Program-made: the position numbers and the translations under genes
Shown: positions 53,337 to 64,000 of the stretch, piece by piece
Layout: each line of letters starts with the position of its first letter
Position numbering within the stretch: the first letter of the stretch is position 1
Notes under the pieces: generated by a model
The model's input: the letters and a program-made list of their open reading frames with translations, nothing else
What the model was told of the DNA's origin: nothing
The model's database searches: none
Assembly (NCBI GenBank): GCA_047967505.1
Contig: CM106541.1
Source of the DNA: Dipteris shenzhenensis
Lineage: Eukaryota > Polypodiophyta > Polypodiopsida > Gleicheniales
Strand: one strand, 5' to 3'
DNA: 64,000 nucleotides

Positions 53337-53940
53337 TGACGCCAAAAATTGATATTTTTATTTGGCATTGGTATTGTTTTCTTCTATGTTTGATAAGAGT
53401 TTAAGTATATCAAGTGCAGCCTAGCGGCTCTCACTTATTTCTCTTTTTTGAGATATTGTATAGGATTGAGAGGATGAGTGGAATAAATCAATGTAAATAC
53501 CATGGGTATGAATTGTAAATACCTTGGTATTGGGTGAGAGTTATTTGTGTATGGGATATTATGGGGTTTTTAGAAAATAGGAAGAGTGAGTCATATAAAG
53601 AGGTGGCCTCATGTCCATGTGTTCCAATAATATAAGAGCAATCACATGCCAAGCGTGTGGAAGGCATGTGGAGGAGTGTGAAGTCAAGAGAAATCCTTCT
53701 AGAATTCCTATGTGGAATAAGGAGGATGTGGACATGTGGAAAAGAGAGGGTTCCTATGGGCTCCATGTGGCGAGACTCTTGACTTTCTCAATATTTTAAG
53801 AGTCTTGAGCATCTTGTGATGGGACACATGGCAAGAGTAGCAAAAAAGGACATGGATGGTGACATATGGGCTTATGCGATTGATGGAAAAAAGAATCTAT
53901 AGGCAGCAATTGTAAATGGGTGAAGGAGGGTGACAAAATC

Positions 53941-53951
53941 TCTATAAAAGG
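53941..53951 (+). promoter_or_regulatory. TATA box of the LTR-like region
   Basis: TCTATAAAAGG followed by a C/T-rich start region. It is the only clear core promoter on this strand in the fragment. Confidence 0.45.
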
Positions 53952-54467
53952 AGCCCTCCTCTCCCTTGTTCATCAATATCTTCCACCATTAGGACTCATG
54001 TTGCTGTAGCTCTAGTCTCCTCAAGCCTCTTCCATGAGCCTTCTCTCACTCTTGTAGATATTCTCTTATATAGATTCTTGAGTCCATCTCTCTCTAGTCC
54101 ATTTTCTCTCTATGAGTAGTCTTGAAGCTTCTGCTCCCTCTTGTACATATGAAACCTCTTCTTCTCCCTTGTGTTTTTAGTGTTTTGAGTTGCATTGAAG
54201 TGGAGTCTCACTCTATTGGTAATGAAGGTCACTTCAGGTTCTCTCTCTCTTGAGTGCCTCTTCCCTTTTCTTTCTTTCAAAGCCTTAAAAGTTCTTTCTA
54301 TTCGGCCACTCACTGTGCACACATGGTCCATCTGTTTCCCGAGCCACCATGCAAACTTCTTTCCCTCTTCTAGGCGAAATCTATGAAAGGGTGGATTGTT
54401 GATAAAGGTGGAGTCTTGAGGGAGCATCCTGCTCAGGCGAAATTAGCATGGGTGGAGGGCAGTTTTC

Positions 54468-54995
54468 ATGACAGTTTGACCCCCTACTAGTATTTTGCTC
54501 ATAGCTTTCTGCTCGATAGTCTGATTTTAATGAAATTTATATCAGCGCAAAGCTCTTTTTAAGACGCATGTTTCTATGTGATCAGATCCTGAATCAAATT
54601 CTGCTGCAAAAAGTTATGAGTCTCTGTGTCTGAGAGTCTGTTTTCATGACAGTTTTTACCCCCGTCTAGTAAACTGTCCATAACTTTTTGGCAGCTTATC
54701 TGTTTTTTATGAAAAATATATCAGCGCGAAGCTCTCTTTAAGGCGCATGTCCCTATGTGCTTAGATCTTGAATCAGATATTGCTGCAAAATGTTATGAGT
54801 CTCTGTGTCTGACAGTCTGTTTTCATGACAGTTTTTACTCCCTTCCAGTAAACTGTCCATATCTCTTCAACCATCTATCTGTTTTCAATGAAACTTATAT
54901 CAGCGCGAAGCCCATATCAAGGAGCATCTCTTTCTGTGTTTGAATCTCTGATATCATGGCTTTACTGAAAGTTATAGGCCTTTGTGTCGAATGAC
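54468..54995 (+). repeat. About 178-bp tandem repeat, three copies
   Basis: CATGACAGTTT recurs at 54468, 54645 and 54824, with a partial at about 54991. Units share ATATCAGCGC(G/A)AAGC and GTTATGAGTCTCTGTGTCTG. The copies have diverged by about a quarter. Confidence 0.82.
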
Positions 54996-55104
54996 AGTTT
55001 GTAGAGTGTTTTGAGCTAAGCGTAAAGGTGTCTATGAAGGAGGTGCAAAGTTTCCTTCTACCCATCCGACCCATTCAGCCCCTTCAAACTCCTTGATATA
55101 TATC

Positions 55105-55266
55105 AGTTCATGTCATGTTGAGCCGCAAGATCTTCTTTCAACAACGCATCGCTCTTCTCTTTGGCGTAGACCAGCTCGCTGAGATTATGGCCTCTGCTGA
55201 TCCTTTCCTTCTCCCTATGCTTGATTACAATATCACTTGGGATGTTACCATCTTCATTCTCATCTG
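55105..55266 (+). pseudogene. Retroelement peptide with QQRI-LFG domain
   Basis: The plus strand reads FFQQRIALLFGVDQLAEIM and LPMLDYNITWDVTIFILI before TGA. It matches the minus-strand peptide at 38253-38023. Family not recognised. The LINE-d target site begins at its stop codon. Confidence 0.6.
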
Positions 55267-55411
55267 AGGGAGGAAAGTATTTTTTTTTGCCGAAAAAACA
55301 GTGCTAATTATATTACTTCGAGAACAAGATACAAAAGGTCAGCTGTAGTTGACGCGGGCTGCGTTCACAAATCGGACACAGCCCTAAAAGGTAACACAAT
55401 AAATCACTCTC

Positions 55412-58400
55412 TCACGTCGGGATAAGGCGAGTGTGAATGAACAGCCATCGGGGTGGTGAGTAGCGCCACCGAAGGCCCTGCGAAGTCTGCTCGAAGAAGA
55501 GGCCCTGAGTGTTCCAAGCCCGGAGGAAGCGTCTCCGCTTCTCTTGACCGGACCGGGAATCTCCCTGAATCTGGTCCCACTGGCCTCTGAGGATATGAAT
55601 AATCTCGCACCAAATATCAGTCATGATCTGGGCAGTCGATAAGGAGGTGCCATCGAGGATCTGCGCGCAATGCGAGGTCCAAATGTGCCACCTTGCTATG
55701 CTGCTAATAATCTCCCAGACTGGCTGCCTCTCCTGGACTCCTGTATCCGCCTCTGCTAGGTGCTGCGGGATACCCTCGAGCGGCCCCCATGTACCCTACG
55801 TGATAAGGAAAGTGGGGTCCTGCTGGCATGCCTCGAATAAGTGATGTAGACCAGGTGCGGTGCTGCACCAATAGAACGCGCCCCACGTGATCAAGCCTAG
55901 CTCTGGTGCTGCGCGAGTGAGAATCCCGAAAGTCCACCTCCACACTTCCTGGGCGCGAGTGCAGCTCCACAGGCAGTGTTTTGGTGACTCCTCAACCTCA
56001 TGGCAGATCTGACAGCGTCCGTCCTAGCCTATCTGTCTCAACCAGCTCCCCACCGGAAGACCTTCGTGGGCGAGAAGCCACAGGAAGTAGGAGATCTTCC
56101 GCGGCCGCCAGCTCTCCCACAAGGCCTTCCAGAAGGCCTGCAAAAAGAATCTGGAAATACCCTGTGCATACCAACTGGGCCGCTGGGTGGGGGGGCGGCG
56201 GCTCTGCATCCTCCCAAGAACTCGCCTGCCCAAAGTCGTGCTGCAGGCAAAGAAGGAGGTCGGCCCCTGTCCTGTCACAACCTCTGGCCAGCTCCACTCT
56301 CCTGGGTCCCAATCAAGCTCTGACAAGGCCCGCCCCTCCCAGAGCAGAGTCGCCAAAGCTGCAGCTGATCCTGCTCAATGCTAGGATCGGTACGCCAGAC
56401 CTTCCCCAAAAGGCCTACGATCCGAACCCTCTGCCATGGGAGTAGGGGGTCGATGAGTGCATCCTCACTCCTGAGTCGTCCATCCCCCATAACCGCGAAG
56501 AAAGAAATAGAGGAGTCGTCCATACGTCCTGCGACCACCAGTGGGATGCCACGGGGGGTGAACTGTCCCAGCCAACGGTCGTCACCAGGCAAGAGGATCT
56601 GAGGCTCAGGTGGATTCAACCAATCAGCTGGGATCGTGCCGTCGATCTCCGTGCGTCTCGCCTGGGCTGCGTCTCGCCTGGGCTCCACGTGCACCTCCAG
56701 CTGCGTCTGCGAGATCAGCCGTCTCCAAATGTCTGTATGTGTCCCTCCAAACTCGAAGGGACCGGGCTGGCCCCCTCATCCAACCATCCCACCTGATATG
56801 TGATCTCTCCCCCAACTGAAGGCCCTCGGCATCTCTGACCTGATCATTCCAGATAAGCGGCTGGCGATCGATCTCCTCCTGACAGCGGGGAGGGGACTGA
56901 ATGAGACTGAGGAGCCGCCTCCAAACCATGAGGAGGCTACGAACGAGTGGGGAACGGGGCTGAGTAAGCGGGGCGGAAGTGAAGATCCACCTGAGGGACG
57001 GGAGCCACTCTCCACCTCGGCGCGGGACACAAGAACCGACCCCCTGCTGAAGAAGCATCTTCCACATCTGCCCCCCCGGGGTCAAACCGCGGATGACTAA
57101 CTTGCCTAACAAGGCCTGACTCTGCAGCTCTGGATCGATGACTCCCAGGCCTCCCTCAGCCTGCGGAAGAATAACTGTCTGCCAAGCAACCCTGGCTCTG
57201 GTATCTCTGAGGCCATCCTCCCCGGACCAAAGGAAGTTCCGAACTAGCCTCCTAAGCTGTGCCACACTGGATCTCGAGAAACACCAACAGGAAGCCACAT
57301 ACCAAGCCGTGGCAAGGAGGACTTGGTTGACTACCAAGGCACGACCTGCAAGGGAAAGCTTAGCAGTGCTCCAGAAAGCCAGCTTCCGTCGGATGGAATC
57401 TAGCACCGGGAGAAACTGCTGAGCTGGCGTCATGTCCAGGCCGACCTGAAAACCCAGGTATCTAGCTGTCTGTCCCTGCGGGATCCACCTGAAACCCAAA
57501 AACCTCCCCCACTGAGAACGCGCCCCGGGGTCTGTGAGGAAACCAACTGATTTGTTACAGTTGATTTTCGCACCAGCAGTCGAGCAGAAGACCTCCAGGG
57601 CCATCCTCACCCTCTCCAGCATCAACTCATCGTCCTGGACATACAGGGCTGTGTCATCCGCGTACTCCGAGTCCAAGAGCTCCGTGTCCTCCCGGAGGGG
57701 AAGGCGAACACCCCTGATCCCTGTAGACCTCGCCCGGAGGTAGTAGGTCATAGCCTCGACGAAGAAGAGAAACAGGTAAGGAGCAAGGGGGCAGCCCTGA
57801 CGCACTGATCTCTCCAAGCTAAAACGCTCACCCATCCTGCCTCCAATGATGACTCTGCTAGAAGCTGTCCTATACAAAGCTGAAATACCCTGAATCCAAC
57901 CTGCTGGGAAACCTAGCCGCTCCAGAGTCCCTTCAAGAAAGGACCAGTCCACCCGATCGTAGGCCTTCTCAAAGTCGAGAAGTAGGATGGCAAGGTGTGA
58001 TCCGCTGTGCTGAGCCCACTCCGCCGCCTCTGAAAAGGTGAAGACATTATCCAGGATACTGCGATCCTGGACAAAGCCTATCTGAGTGTCATGAATGAGG
58101 TCTGGAAGTAGAGGCCGAACTCTGGCGCTGATCATCTTGGCTAGGATTTTGTAGGCAGTGGTGAGGAGAGTGATCGGGCGCCACTGACGGATCTCCTGTC
58201 TATCTCCTCCCTTCGGGATGAGGCAAATCAGTCCCGAGGAGAGGCTCTTTGGCATATAACCGCTACTGAAAATCCTCTGAAGAGCTGCTAGGAGGGGCTG
58301 ATGGATCTGGTCCCAGAAGGAGGTGAAGAATGCCCGGGATAGCCCATCCTCACCTGGGCACTTCTGTCCATCGATGGCCATCAAGGCCTCCAACATCTCA

Positions 58401-59818
58401 TCCGTGGTAAACGGTGCCAACAGCGTCGCCTGCATGCTAGGCTGGACCAAGGAAGGAGTGTGTCTCCACACCTCCTCACGGGCACGACGAGTACGAGGAG
58501 CAAGCGGCTCCTGCTGGAAAAGGGTCCTGTAGAAGTCGGTGGCCAATCCCAAGACCTCTCCCGGATCCGTAACGATGTGTCCCTCCGCTGTCCTGAGACT
58601 CCGAAGCTGATCACTTGCAGCTCTCTGGCCATGTGTCCTGAAGAACTCCCTGCACATCCGGTCACCCTTCCGAGCCCAGAAGGAGAGAGAGGCGTGATAG
58701 AAAAACTCTGAGCGACGCTGGAGTGTCTTCTCAAGAAGGGCTCTGGCTCGAAGGGCCTAGATCCGAAGCTCCTCCGAGCCCGGGGATGCCTGCTGGAGCC
58801 GCTGAATGGAGGCGAGGTCCCTCCGAAGAGCTCTCTCTCTACCCCACCACTCCTGTCGAACCTATAGGGCTGCGAGCTGGCAGATCTGGCTGGACTCCTG
58901 CAAAGCCTGCGCCACCAAATCAACCAAATCCGCGCACTCGTCTCAGTCTCTATCCCAAAGACTGCAAATACTGCTGCGCACGTCCTCCCTCGAGAAAATG
59001 GAGTCGGGGATCCGGCATGAGCGGGGGGGAAGGGCTTGAGCTGCCGAATCTAATGATAAGAGCACAGGCGCATGGTTGGAGAGTGTCATCCCTGGAACTA
59101 TACCGGCCTGACCGCCTCTGCTGATGGCCCAATCACTAACATAAAATCTATCCAGCCTCTCCAGGAGTCTGCCTCCTTCCCTGCGGAAACCCCACGAGAA
59201 GTCCAAGCTCTCGTGCCAACGCCGGAAGGACGGGTCTCGCCAACAGTCCCTTCCTCCTGTCGCAAAGATAAAAGAGTCCCAAGCGGACTGCTCTGCCTGA
59301 GACATACTTGTAAACTCCGGTCCTCTGCCTTGCTGGTCCTCCAAGGTCTCCAAATTGTTGAAGTCACCTCCAACAATCCAGGAATCCATGTCTGGGAGAA
59401 TCCCTGTAAGTGTCCTCCAGAAGGTGGCTCTACAACGGAGATCTGTGGGAGCATAAATGTTGAGAATTCCAACTCTGGAGCCCTCCAATTCCAGGCCTAC
59501 CCAAAGGGCACGACCTGGAATCAACGTGCCATGACCAAAAACTCCCTGGGCTAGCTGCTCTCCCACGGAAGTACAGACACCACCACTCCTCCCCAGTGCG
59601 CCGATCGAGGGCTCCCAATAAGTGTGAGAGCGACCAAGGAGGATCTTACCGCATCTACGGGAGTGAGCCGCCGAAAGCTTGTGTTCCTGGAGCAGAAGTA
59701 CATCCAAACGTCCAATCACTGCTGGCTGAAGTTCCTGTCTCAAAATGAGCTTCCTAGGACCACGGGTGCCAGAAGAGTGAAACCCGTTCACATTCCAGGA
59801 TACGAGGTGTAGGCTCAT
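55412..59818 (-). pseudogene. LINE-d ORF2 (endonuclease, reverse transcriptase, zf-RVT)
   Basis: Endonuclease 59818-58943: MSLHLVSWNVNGFHSSG, LLQEHKLSA, VGGDFNNLE, but LSNHAPV where SDH is expected. A TGA at 58943 and frame changes to 58660 follow. Reverse transcriptase 58657-56624: LICLIPKGGDRQ, WRPITLLTTAYKI, LLLDFEKAYDRVDW, SVRQGCPLAPYLF, catalytic EYADD. The C-terminus in pieces: 56694-56275, 56356-56024, zf-RVT CQICHEVEESPKHCLWSC near 56010-55950, and 55624-55412 ending LRWRYSPPRWLF. Confidence 0.88.
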
Positions 59819-61840
59819 GGTGAGGACTGGGAGGCAGCGAACAACTGTCTGCTCGCGGTCGAGGTCGAAGAAGAAGCTGACATTTCGGAGTGGAGGCGCT
59901 GGCGCTTATGGGAAGGTTTGGAGAGGGAGGCGGGGTCGTCCTGCCCGTCCTTCAACACCTTCAGCAAAGGCGAGAGGCCTTTGGTACCATGAACGAAGGC
60001 TTTCTCGAGCCAGCTCGAGATCTCTAAGGTGGACATCCCGTAGAAGACACGGAGTTTCTGAGGCGTCCAGGCTCTGACATCTTGGGGGAGGGGCCAAGAC
60101 AGGGGGGGCCTGAGGATCACAATCAGTCTGAATCGTTTGGCGGCGCAGCGCCACCGCAGGTGCACGTCACCCTCGGACCACTGAGTCTCGAGAAGCTGCC
60201 CACCGGACGGGCCTATCCAGGAGCAAATCTGAGCATGCGTCTGCTCCCTGAGAGCCTCTCAGACCGAGTCGTCTGTCCAGGTCTCGGTGCCGTCGCTGAG
60301 GAACGTGAAAGCAAAGCTAGGGCCATCCCTAGGGGCCAAGGCGGCTATCTTCCCATCCGCCCCTTTGCGGAGCAGGAAGATACTGATGTCGAGCCAAGCA
60401 GGGAAGGTCGCGAGGGGTCGGCCACATCCAAGTAGTCCCAGGGGCCAGATCTGTAAAAGTCGCGGCGGAGCTCTCTCTCCTGAAGCTGAGGCCCGTCAGA
60501 GTCTGCCACTGAGGGGCTAGCGGACGGAGAAGCCTGCTCCGGTGGTGGTGTAGACTCAAGGTGTCCTGCCAGCGGAGGGGGAGGGGGAGGAGGCTCGGAA
60601 ATAGGCAGCTCAGACTCCTCAGGGGCGGCTAGCGGAGGAGAAGAAGGAGGGGGAGCGGGGGCTGCCCTCGGCTGAGGAACCGTCGGAGCAGCTAGCTCTG
60701 CGGGAGAGCTGAAAGAGGCCGGGGGGGGGGGGGGAGGGATGGGGCTGCATCTGGAACTGGGGCTGAGAAGGAGGGGGAGAAGACTGAGGAGGACGAGGGG
60801 GCTGAAGCTGCGGGTCGGGAGACAAGGGGTGCAGTTGGGGGATGGGCTGGGGCTGGATGGGAAGAGGCTGGGGAGAGGAAGAGAGGGGGACCTGAGGCTG
60901 TGGAGGGCGGGCTACCGTCGAAGAAGAAGCTCTCCCATGTCCCTGGGGCGGCTGCCTGTCGGGTCTCTGAGGTGCAGCTACAGGCGGGGTAACCTCTGCC
61001 TCCTTGCCTTTATCAGAAATCTTCTTGTTCTTTCCTCTTTTCCTTCTAACCTCAGTCCAGCCGCCAGCTATCTTGGTCCGCCTCTGCTCCTCCTGGCGTG
61101 GCTGCCCGGAGGGGGGGGGAGGGGGCGGAGAGGGGGGAGGCGGGGGAGGCCGAGAAGAGATGGCGAAACGTGGGCAAACAGCCGCCAGGTGCCCAAAGCC
61201 GTGACACCTCAGACACTGTCCTGGCTGTCCGGTGACTACCATGCTCTGGGTGATGCTGCCGGCACCTGTCACGATCTCGATCACTGCCGGGAGAGTCGCA
61301 GGATCCGCCACAGCCACACGGACTCGGGGGGCTCCTGCCGTAGTCACCGCATCGGCGAAAGTATCGTGCATAACCCAGCCGAAGTGGGAGCCCAGGTCCC
61401 TAACAATCGGCCGCAGCTCAGCAGCAAGACCAGGAAAAACTAGCGTCACTGGACAGCGAGGTATACGGAACCGGGCATCAAAATCTGCTGCGCTGAATCC
61501 ACGGTACCATGGGACTATCATGATAATCTTTCCATCCACTGACGTGGGGGAGCCAGCAATCAGGTTGCTCGCAGCTTTCGCACTGGAGAGTTTAAGCCAG
61601 AAGATGCCCCTTCCCATAAGGGCCACCTCCTCAATATGGCCGTCCTCTAGCATGAGAGTAGTCCCTGATGGCTGATCTGGAGGGGGAATGTCCAATGACT
61701 CTGCCATAGACAGAGGTAAGAGCAAAGTCATTGGCAACCTCCTGAACTCGAGATGATTGCTGCTCTGTCAGGATGACGCGGTAGGCATCTGGAGAGGGAG
61801 GGACCGTCTGGGCCTCCGGTTCCGGGCAAGGAGCCGCCAT
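59815..61840 (-). pseudogene. LINE-d ORF1 (RNA-binding, zinc knuckle), frame changes
   Basis: Starts MAAPCPEPEAQTVPPSPDAY near 61840. A frame change at about 61650 leads to 61737-60619 with the LINE ORF1 N-domain (MGRGIFWLKLSSAKAAS, IIMIVPWYRGFSAADFDARF) and a CX2CX4HX4C knuckle (CLRCHGFGHLAAVC), then Pro/Gln-rich sequence. After further frame changes the C-terminus is at 60165-59815, ending AASQSSP-TGA. That TGA overlaps the ORF2 ATG. Confidence 0.78.
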
Positions 61841-61879
61841 ACCGCCAAGACAAACTGCGAGGCTTCCGATGAGGAAGAG

Positions 61880-62660
61880 GCTGCCACCCAAAAAAGGGGG
61901 GGGGGGGTAGAAGCGGGAGGGTGGAGCTTGGGTGTGGCGGGAACGGAGGTGGCGCGAGGTGGAGGCGTGGAGGCGGGGAACGGGTGAGGTGGGGCGGCGA
62001 GAGCGGAAGCGGGGGCGGGGGAGAGGCGGAGCGGGGACGAGGGGGCGGACGGGGGGCGGGGGGAATGGAGGGACGGAGGGGGCGGGGTGGAGCGAATGGA
62101 CGGGGGGGGCGGGGGTGAAGGCGGGAGGGGAAGGCGGGGGTGGAACGGGAGGGCGGAGAGGTGGGAGGGGGCGGGGCGGGAGGCGAGGGGTGAGGGGGCG
62201 GAATGGGCGGCGGGGGGGAGCGGAACGGAGGAGGGCGGAGGCGTGGAGCGAGGGGGTAGCGGGGTGGAGCGGAGGGGGCGGCGGGGTGGAGCGGAGCGGG
62301 GCGAAGGCGTGGAGCGAGGGGGTAGCGGGGTGGAGCGAGGGGGTAGCGGGGTGGAGCGGAGCGGGGCGGGGGTAGCGGGGCGGGGGTGAGCGGAGGGGGT
62401 AGCGGGGCGGGGGTGAGCGGAGGGGGTAGCGGGGCGGGAGGCGTGGAGCGAGGGGGTAGCGGGGTGGAGCGGAGGGGGTAGCGGGGCGGGGGTGAGCGGA
62501 GGGGGTAGCGGGCGGGGGTGGAGCGTGGCGAGGGGGGGCGGAGCGAGGCGGGGGTGAGGGGGGAGGTGAGGGCGGAGGAGTAGGGGCGGGAGAGGGTGAG
62601 GCAAGGAGGGGCTAGGGGGAGGTAGAGGTACGGCGGGGGAGGGGAAGCTCGCAGGAGCGT
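61880..62660 (-). repeat. LINE-d 5' UTR, G-rich tandem words
   Basis: About 0.8 kb, almost only G, C and A on the plus strand, with repeats such as GGGGGTAGCGGGGTGGAGCG and GGGGGTGAGCGGA. No start or coding signal; long Pro/Arg-rich frames are artefacts. Confidence 0.85.
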
Positions 62661-62689
62661 TACGGGAGTTCTTTGAGGGAGGAAAGTAT

Positions 62690-62789
62690 GGTGTGGTATC
62701 TTGGCATAAAATCTTCTTTTCAATGTCCCATTCTCAATGATAAATATCTTTGTCAGTCAATTCGAAAGCAGCAGGAAGCGAAGAGGTGC
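62690..62789 (+). other. Short target-flank sequence
   Basis: Continuation of the Ty3-related sequence from 55264 across LINE-d. About 100 bp before LINE-e; no gene seen. Confidence 0.35.
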
Positions 62790-62809
62790 GTGAAGTTTAT
62801 TACCCCAAA

Positions 62810-63934
62810 CTTCATGTCACACTACCATCAACTGCTTGCCGCTATCGGAGCCACATTTGGAGTGGTCACTGAGATCCCCTTCCTTCCTGGCATGCCTTCT
62901 TCCTCGGCAGAGGTAGTCAGTGCAGATGGGGTGCCTCGTGTAACGGTCATTGTCTTTGACCCTAACATCTCAGATGACCACATTATGCTTCAGCATCCAG
63001 ACGGCTCTCTCTTCCGACAGAGAGTCGAGATTTCAGGTAGACAGGACCAGTGCAGGATTGCAGGACCCTTGGGCACTTTGCTAGAGACTGCCCAAGGAAG
63101 AGAAAAAGACCCAAGAGGTCTTCTGGTGCGGCTCCTTCATGTACTACCACGACTGCACCTCTCTAGTACCCTATACCACGCACTCCAGGACCACCAAGAG
63201 CAACAGGGTGCCCTGCTTTGCACACCCCAGGACCACTAGGGGCAGCAGGGTGCCCAATGCCCATAGCACACCTAGTATCACAATGGAGAGCTATCAGAGC
63301 GGCTCCCTTACCTCAGGAGGAGACTTTTGATCCTGTTCAGACAGACGCGTTCCAGACTCCAGAGGTGGATGTTGCTGCAGCCCCAGACACTACAGTTCCA
63401 CATCAAGAGGGGCCTTTAGATCCACTAGTCCCAGTCACTTTGGTTTCTGACCCCTTGGTTTCTGACCACGAGAGGGCTATAGGTACTTCTTCTCTGCAGA
63501 CTGTTGCTGCCACAGTCAGGACAACCGAGAAAGTGCAGGCACAGATGAGGGCTTCTAATTCCTCTTCACCCCAGCCACAGGCCTCCTCAACCCCCAGCTC
63601 CAGTTCTGCTGATAGAGGCCTGGCAGGTCCTTCTCCTCCATCTTCCACGGGTGCAGGTCTTCTTTGCACTCCTCGGCCAGACTTGCTTATCAAGATTTCT
63701 TTTTCGGCACTGGCAGATTCAGCGACTTTCATGGATGATGAGGAGTTTCTGCCCTCCACCTTTGGGGTCTCGGTCACTGGGATTCCTTCTGACAGGGCCT
63801 CCCTTTCAGTAGGTGTGGGGATCCTTTCACCTGTTAAGTTTCCTGCCCTCAGCAGGAGTGTTTCGGCCCAGGGGAAGCTGGTCTCCTCTACTAGGTCAAG
63901 TAAGCCTTTCCATCCAGCATCCTCCTGTCGATGA
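62810..63934 (+). pseudogene. LINE-e ORF1, frameshifted at the zinc knuckle
   Basis: 62673-63239 frame: GVVTEIPFLPGMPSS, VSADGVPRVTVIVFDPN, LFRQRVEISGRQDQCRI, then shifted inside the knuckle (the other frame gives GHFARDCPRKRK). 63218-63934 is open through to ...PASSCR-TGA at 63934. The A-family Ser/Pro-rich C-terminal layout is kept. Confidence 0.78.
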
Positions 63935-64000
63935 GGATAGTCAGCTAGAACATATAGGGCCTAGGTGGAGTTCCACACCATCGCCGTAGGCAGCTGATCC
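63931..64000 (+). pseudogene. LINE-e ORF2 start, early stop
   Basis: ATG at 63931 in the ATGA overlap: MRIVS then TAG where relatives have TGG. Only the first codons are in the window. Confidence 0.65.

Larger units (their letters stand above)
53337..55264 (+). mobile_element. LTR-like start and leader of a Ty3-related element
   Basis: Begins TGTGACGCCAAAAATTG at the end of Copia-2. Has a good TATA box (TCTATAAAAGGAGCCCTCC at 53941). A leader with about 178-bp tandem repeats follows (54468-54995), then the peptide at 55123-55266. I could not find the LTR right end or a primer site, so the LTR call is tentative. Confidence 0.5.
55265..62689 (-). mobile_element. LINE-d, full length with 16-bp target duplication
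   Basis: Element 55281-62673 (7393 bp) between two exact copies of TGAGGGAGGAAAGTAT (55265-55280 and 62674-62689). Poly(T) at 55281, ORF2 about 59818-55412, ORF1 about 61840-59815, GC-rich 5' UTR about 61880-62660. Same two-ORF plan as LINE-b but clearly diverged and much richer in GC. Confidence 0.93.
62790..64000 (+). mobile_element. LINE-e, 5'-truncated, runs off the window
   Basis: Plus-strand LINE of the A family. Begins within ORF1 (HYHQLLAAIGATFGVVTEIP) and reaches the first codons of ORF2 at the right edge. The 5' boundary is approximate. Confidence 0.8.

Noticed and set aside
55981-56445. Plus-strand frames at 56 kb
   Set aside because: Antisense shadows of the GC-rich LINE-d ORF2.
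61728-62723. Long proline-rich open frames in the G-rich tract (also 34700-35491 and 4356-5138)
   Set aside because: Simple-sequence composition keeps several frames open at once; no start context, domain or conservation. The tracts are LINE 5' UTRs.
1-64000. tRNA, rRNA or bacterial/organellar genes
   Set aside because: I saw no tRNA-like cloverleaf, rRNA segment or operon; the tRNA-like words are retrotransposon primer sites.

Overview
The window is nuclear DNA of a land plant with a large, repeat-packed genome. Evidence: L1-type LINEs, Ty1/Copia and Ty3/Gypsy retrotransposons with plant-style primer sites (complementary to initiator tRNA-Met), GT-AG introns, and one conserved single-copy-looking gene that I recognise as a plant DUF639 (PF04842) family member. 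A 28.7 kb intron in that gene suggests a fern, lycophyte or gymnosperm rather than a compact angiosperm genome; the species cannot be told from the sequence.

Layout. 1-4386: right end of a Ty3-type element (+) with a broken ORF and a complete 1130 bp LTR. 4387-12817: nested pieces of a LINE 5' UTR, two Copia families and LINEs, including a LINE/Copia chimera. 12818 to about 18100: LINE-B (-), with a near-intact ORF1, an intact ORF2, and ORF1 and ORF2 in one frame separated only by TGA-CGG. 18412-20871: five 3' exons of the DUF639 gene (-). 20872-49610: one giant intron. Inside it is a Ty3/Gypsy element (-, 21249-44203, 5-bp target duplication) that itself hosts LINE-a and LINE-b (both inserted at the same target sequence) and LINE-c; outside it are microsatellites, a gag-only Copia-3 derivative and small fragments. 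49611-50052: two more DUF639 exons. 50257-55264: LINE, Copia-2 and Ty3 fragments. 55281-62673: full-length LINE-d (-) with a perfect 16-bp target duplication. About 62790-64000: 5'-truncated LINE-e (+) running off the window.

How it works together. The only host gene is DUF639; its seven visible exons join in phase without a stop, giving about 505 codons, so it is probably expressed despite the intron load. Everything else is mobile DNA in several layers. The LINEs show two ways of coupling ORF1 to ORF2: an ATGA stop/start overlap (families A and d) and an in-frame UGA-CGG with a potential stem-loop (LINE-B). Most element copies carry stops, frameshifts or truncations; LINE-B ORF2 is the best-preserved mobile coding region. 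The clearest candidate for an undescribed mechanism is the LINE-B UGA junction.
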